DNA of 25,758 bases from Elysia marginata (lineage: Eukaryota; Mollusca; Gastropoda; Plakobranchidae), in contig BMAT01011161.1 of the NCBI GenBank assembly GCA_019649035.1, positions 177,475 to 203,232 on the forward strand, in the 5' to 3' direction. Position numbers and translations under genes: made by a program. Under the pieces are notes generated by a model, which made no database searches, had not been told where the DNA came from, and worked only from the letters and a program-made list of their open reading frames with translations. Position 1 is the stretch's first letter, and each line of letters starts with the position of its first letter. Shown here one piece after another: positions 21,489 to 25,758 of this stretch.

Positions 21489-21490
<2 letters not shown>
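19540..21490. other. Intergenic stretch, no gene seen
   Basis: No coding signal. A short hairpin TGAGACG/CGTCTCA occurs near 20402-20421, and TAGGCCTA palindromes at 20204-20211 and 21006-21013. Confidence 0.5.
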
Positions 21491-21538
<48 letters not shown>

Positions 21539-21550
21539 CCCCCCTCCCTC
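21491..21550. repeat. (CT)n microsatellite with C-run
   Basis: About 20 CT units followed by CCCCCCCCC and CTCCCTC. Confidence 0.95.
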
Positions 21551-22440
21551 AATGTCTCTTTCCTCTATCCCTCAAGGCCTATCTTTAAGACCATCAAAGG
21601 CCTTCACTTTCACCCATACTCATATTCTTCTTACAATTTATTATCAACAAATAGACTACCAAAACACTGTTAATAACCAGTATATATATACGTTATATGC
21701 AAACTATTTTAATTGATTGAGGGATATTCGACTGCGTTCCACGTAAAGACTGTAGACAAAAGTAGGCCCATTCAATGTCTAGGACACCCCATTCGGGCTC
21801 TGAGTAGTATTCTTTGTTTTGATTTCCATGCATTAAAACCGGCATTGTATATAATGCACCGGTTTGTCTATCATTATGCTTCCAACATCTTTACTGCAGC
21901 TTCTGTTTAGAATAATTTTTGTTTTTGTTATATTTCTACGCCTACGCATTTTTTGTCTTCATTGGAAATGGCGCCGCTGTTTCGCTAGCCCCCAAGGCTC
22001 CTATTTGATTTTCTACTTTGTTTCTTGAATAAAGTTGCTTTCCCTGATAATGTTTTGATGGTGAAAGTCTTTGTTGTAATCCCTCCTGCAGGTAGGTTGG
22101 GTGAATTATCTTTTTCTCACTTATCATACCAGTAACAACGTGAGGTTATTTTTTAATTATCGTCTATGTTTGATCATTATTAACTGTCTTACTCTTTCTA
22201 TTAAAGGTTAGGTATAAGAATTTCCTGCGACTAACTTTAAATTCAAAATAAAAAGTACATATAGTTTGTTATACATACAGTTTATTATCTAATTTGGCAT
22301 TTGAAAAACAAAAAGCGAATGCAATTAGGCCTAAACGTCATGTCAAACCAGTTCTGCGGTACCGTTAATTAGGTATTTCGACAAACACAACGGAAGAGTT
22401 GCAACTATTTTTAACTTTAGTGAGCTACTCTAATCAACAA
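21551..22440. other. Intergenic stretch, no gene seen
   Basis: AT-rich, with a short TA run (about 21680-21692). No recognisable coding or RNA gene. Confidence 0.5.
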
Positions 22441-22480
22441 ATATGAAGCGGTGCACAACACGGAAAAAACAATGTACATG

Positions 22481-22628
22481 TATTGCGTTCGGCTAACAAA
22501 ATGGCGGACGCTCAAAAAAGTAAGAATATACTTACTCTTTTGTGTTGTGAAACAATGTGGATCTATTGCAAAAAAGAGTTTATTTTAACTCTCGAGAGCG
22601 TCCGCCATTTTGATAGCAAAATGCAATA
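22481..22628. repeat. Inverted repeat with 33-bp arms, ATGGCGGAC in each
   Basis: Arms 22481-22513 and 22596-22628 are reverse complements at 29 of 33 positions. The inner 17 bases are perfect (CAAAATGGCGGACGCTC and its complement). The 82-base centre contains a smaller hairpin (AGTAAG/CTTACT, about 22517-22534) and GAGTT/AACTC. Each arm carries AAAATGGCGG, close to the YY1 consensus. It may be a foldback/MITE transposon, or paired binding sites. The arms can also be read as short ORFs beginning Met-Ala-Asp-Ala on both strands, but neither continues as a credible protein. Confidence 0.8.
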
Positions 22629-22673
22629 TTTTCGTAATGTGCACAGCCTCAATAAAAAATGGACCTAGAACTT

Positions 22674-22706
22674 GACACATCCTTGACGGCTTTACAAGGA
22701 CGTGTC
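22674..22706. other. Short hairpin beside the foldback repeat
   Basis: GACACATCCTTG (22674-22685) pairs with CAAGGACGTGTC (22695-22706) at 11 of 12 positions around a 9-base loop. It lies 45 bases beyond the right arm of the larger inverted repeat. Confidence 0.5.
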
Positions 22707-23204
22707 TTCAGTGTTTATTGTTCAAACCTCCGTAGCAACTCCCATCATAGCATCATTTTCCGCTATTACATTAATTTGTAGGACTATTAGTAACTTATTA
22801 TGTAGAGATGTGGCTAACAAAATCTTCTGAGTCTTATTTTTAACCGATATAAAAGTCAATTAAAAATGTATTTTAACAAAAACTTTTAGAGCAAAGCATT
22901 GGTGGTAAATATTCATGGATTAAAATTTTTTTTGGTGCATTAGCTTATTGTCTTACGCATTATAATAATACCCAACAGCAGTCAAATAGGCCTTGGCCTA
23001 CTCATGGAGCATTTTGATTAAAGAGAAGAAAAAGCAGAGTAAACAAAAGAGCGCCTTTTACATTACGTCTAATCCATTAAAATGCTCTAAGCACTTATTG
23101 TAGGTTCCCCGGTGGGCCATTACCATCGAAAATACCTTCTAAACTCACAAAGGAGCGGCTATTGAAGAGCACCCCTCTAGCATGAGCCTACTGACAAGTT
23201 AAGC

Positions 23205-23350
23205 CTGGTATTCTTTTAACGCCTGCGTGAAAAAGTGCTTATGAAGAATATTGCAGTGTTTCTGCTCAAGCTTGGATTCAAACCTCAAGCCTCCAGGTCT
23301 GAGAAGCAAGAGACGCCACGTTCGAAACGATTGCCAGCAGGTACGCCATG
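23205..23350 (-). mobile_element. Possible degenerate tRNA-derived SINE
   Basis: On the minus strand GGTTTGAATCC (complement of 23274-23284) matches an RNA polymerase III B box, and the flanking sequence reads like a tRNA anticodon/T-arm half (CTTGCTTCTCAGAC, GGAGGCTTGA). No good A box is visible upstream, so the head is degraded or the match is partly chance. The body downstream (GAGCAGAAACACTGCAATA) would be the SINE-specific part. Confidence 0.35.
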
Positions 23351-23670
23351 CTGTTTTGTCAGTTGACATAATTATCAAATTGTTCGAGATTCTGGCGCTA
23401 AACATCACTTTCTCCAGCAGTTTATCGATCAATTGGAATGATTAAAGAGTAGTGGGTAAAAACTAGGCTAACTGGATAATACGTTTACCCGACATAGCAT
23501 AATGTGAGACTGCACAGAACAAAAGTCATTCCTTGATTAGGCCTATATGCAAACTGCATCTAGCGAGGAGTGTCCGACAAAACAAACTCGTTAAACTAGG
23601 CTAATCTTTTGATACAAAAATTTGTTATTTATAATTTTTTTGCGTAATATCTGTAGCAGTTCTTTTTGTC

Positions 23671-23837
23671 GAAGCGAGAGAGAGAGAGAGAGATGCTGGG
23701 GAGGAAAATAGTAAAGAAATGGGGAGAAAGAAAGAGAGAGAGGGGGGACGAAGAGAGAATAGAAGAGAGAGAGAGGGAGAGAAAGAGAGAGATGGTGGGG
23801 AGGAAAATAGAAAAGAAAAGGGAGAGCGAGAGGGAAG

Positions 23838-23885
<48 letters not shown>

Positions 23886-24020
23886 CCGGTGAAGGTAGAG
23901 AGGAGGAAAGACAGGAAGCGAGAAGGAGTGATCGACAGAATGTAAAGAAATAGAGAGAAATCGAGGAAGGTGTGGGGGTGGGAGGACAGAAAATAGAGAT
24001 AGATTGAGAGCGAGAGCGAA
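23671..24020. repeat. Purine-rich GA block with internal duplication and (GA)n core
   Basis: About 350 bases are nearly all purine on the + strand. A segment GATGSTGGGGAGGAAAATAG occurs at 23692 and again at 23791, a 99-bp tandem duplication. An uninterrupted GA run lies at about 23842-23880. Long Arg/Glu-rich and Leu/Ser-rich frames here are repeat artefacts. Confidence 0.9.
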
Positions 24021-24029
24021 GGGTATTAG

Positions 24030-24655
24030 TAAAAACAAGTTAATTTGGAAAGCTTAGTTGTCCAGTTATAGATCATCCAAGGTTTAATTTTCACCTGCGC
24101 CTGCGTAAAATGAGGACGGTAGTGGCGTTTCGTTAGGCAGCTTAACGAAATCTCCCTCACAAGCAAAACAACTGATTATTACGAAAGAATTGGCTTCCTG
24201 CAGAATCAGGCTATTGTAAAAAACCTTTTTCCGATGATTCCTTAATGAATAGAAACCAGTCGCAGAAAAAAAAAAATTTCCAAAGAAAAACATCTCTCTG
24301 TAAGCTTCTTTGTCCTTTGTGTATGGAAAAAAAAATAATGGATAAAAATGTGTTCTAAGATTTGATTATCCTTTCCTTGGTCATGTTTTCATCCGCCGAA
24401 TAACCTGAGCTTGTATTCTTATTCTAAACCGTGTATGCTAAGCCTACATTGCGTTGACCGAATTCTAGTTCTACCGATAAAGAGCAGTTCTATAAAACTA
24501 ATGGACAAAATAGGCGCCGTTTATTGAGAAAAGATGTCAGGCGAGATCGATGTTTAGAATGTCTGTTTCCTAGTTAGATACAATGTAATGATCACTGCGA
24601 TATCAAAGAGCGGATATGCCATATCGGCATCCCCATGAATAATCCGACCATATGG
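24030..24655. other. Intergenic stretch, no gene seen
   Basis: No coding signal on either strand. Short A-runs occur near 24267-24277 and 24327-24336. Confidence 0.5.
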
Positions 24656-24656
24656 T

Positions 24657-24657
<1 letters not shown>

Positions 24658-24696
<39 letters not shown>
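24658..24696. repeat. (CT)n microsatellite
   Basis: About 18 CT units. Confidence 0.95.
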
Positions 24697-24698
<2 letters not shown>

Positions 24699-24813
24699 CT
24701 ATTTCTGTATTTACTTTTAGCACAAAAATATATTTAAATATTTTAATCAAATTTTAATTTCTCTCTCCTCTCGCCCCTTATCTATCTTCATTAGCACAAA
24801 ACACCTCCTCATT

Positions 24814-24876
24814 CATCTATCTATCTATCTATCTATCTATCAATCAATCAATCTATCTATCTATCTATCTATCTAG
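24814..24876. repeat. (ATCT)n tetranucleotide microsatellite
   Basis: ATCT units interrupted in the middle by three ATCA units (about 24839-24850). Confidence 0.95.
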
Positions 24877-24879
24877 TAT

Positions 24880-25758
24880 TTGCTTTCAGTCACAGCATAA
24901 ATTTGATTTAAAAAATAGCTTTGTATCAATGTATTCGTATACATAGCTAAGTGTAGTTTATATTTTCAGCCACTGCACAAAATTTATCTATCTCCATATT
25001 TTTGCCTTTTTTAAAACATTTTCTCTCGGAATTTTTATCACCTAATTTTAAACATGAGTGTAAAACTCGCAATTGCTTACAAATTTCTGCAAAGACCAAG
25101 CTTAGACTCTTCTCATCTGGCGCACGAGTAATTTTGTCCTATAGCCCAGTTCTATCAATCTGCTCTCTGTATAAAGTACACGTAGTACCAACAAAGGAAC
25201 AAGAGAGAAGACTGCTCTCAATATGACCCCTCGCCCCTCTCGCACCTCTCACTGCATCGATTCCCATCCTCGCACACAGTTTTCTTTTTTCTTTTTCTTA
25301 TTCCATCATCTTTATCATCATCATCTTCTTCGGTTTTGTTTTACGGCATTTTTTTTAGAAAATAACCAAGAGTTTATATCACGAAACTGCATGCACTGTG
25401 CATGGGAGGCTACTTCCATTTTTTTTCTTCTTCTTTTTGTCGTTTTGAGCGTTTTAGAGGCGGAAGCAGTGACTAGTGGTGCAGTGTAGTTAACATGAGG
25501 TCAACTTGGGGTCATGAGGCCTGCAGAAGTTCGTGGCCGATCAAGGGCCTGGCACATTTTCTAAGTAGGTCAGAAATATTAGAAAGGAAACGGTGCTTCG
25601 GTAGCGCTTGCCGTGCCATGATACATTGACCCAATTTCTATAACCCCAGCAAAAACGGGACGAAAAAAGAAGAAAGATGATAAAGGAAAAAAAAGCGTAA
25701 TTTAACACTCGGTAAGTAGGCTTACCCTAATCTTTTGCCAAAAACAATGTTGATGTTA
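24880..25758. other. Intergenic stretch to window end, no gene seen
   Basis: Degenerate copies of a short unit (TTTCAGYCACWGCAYAAA) occur near 24885 and 24964. A pyrimidine-rich stretch lies at about 25225-25340, and an AGGTCA-N5-GGGTCA direct repeat at 25498-25514. No coding sequence is supported. Confidence 0.5.

Noticed and set aside
22501..22668. Coding exon beginning Met-Ala-Asp-Ala with a GTAAGA donor
   Set aside because: The same start is mirrored on the opposite arm of the inverted repeat, and neither frame continues into a recognisable protein.
23625..24038. 137-aa minus-strand Leu/Ser-rich and 95-aa plus-strand Arg/Glu-rich ORFs
   Set aside because: Both derive from the GA/CT repeat block.

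Overview
The window looks like nuclear DNA of a metazoan, most probably a marine invertebrate and perhaps a gastropod mollusc. The reasons are low gene density, AT-rich non-coding DNA, consensus GT-AG splice signals, long GA/CT/TTC/ATCT microsatellites, decayed non-LTR retrotransposons, a tRNA-derived SINE, and many copies of the palindrome TAGGCCTA. The species assignment is inference. I see no bacterial-type operons, CRISPR arrays, rRNA or intact tRNA genes.

Layout. 1-430: minus-strand remains of a reverse transcriptase of Rex1/CR1-like type, cut by the window edge. 700-1000: compound trinucleotide microsatellite. 1000-2300: no gene, ending in a GA repeat. 2358-2567: candidate promoter and first non-coding exon, ending in a strong donor. 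2568-5733: candidate intron 1, holding a LINE 3' end, a tRNA-derived SINE directly after it, and a separate poly(A)-tailed insertion flanked by a 15-bp target-site duplication. 5734 onward: the main exon, with one convincing protein-coding gene (5847-7001, + strand). It encodes a 384-residue, probably nuclear protein with a single C2H2 zinc finger and a Ser/basic C-terminus. I do not recognise it as a named family.

7002 to about 15525 is T-rich on the gene's sense strand, has no convincing ORF, and ends in an AATAAA followed by a T-rich tract. I infer one very long 3' UTR, with earlier poly(A) signals at 7046 and 7869. It contains a strong miRNA-precursor-like hairpin (7411-7485), a tandem repeat of about 66 bp with a conserved stem-loop (8430-8650), a hAT-like MITE (10032-10250), further hairpins, and a TA-flanked palindromic element (14792-15061).

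15540-25758 is intergenic. It holds a frameshifted LINE fragment (about 16876-17160), several CT, TAA, GA and ATCT microsatellites, an inverted-repeat element whose arms both carry ATGGCGGAC (22481-22628), a possible minus-strand SINE fragment near 23280, and a purine-rich block with an internal 99-bp duplication. No complete gene is supported there.

I found no clearly new multi-gene system. The most interesting items are the structured elements in the putative long 3' UTR, the unrecognised zinc-finger gene, and the YY1-motif-like inverted repeat.
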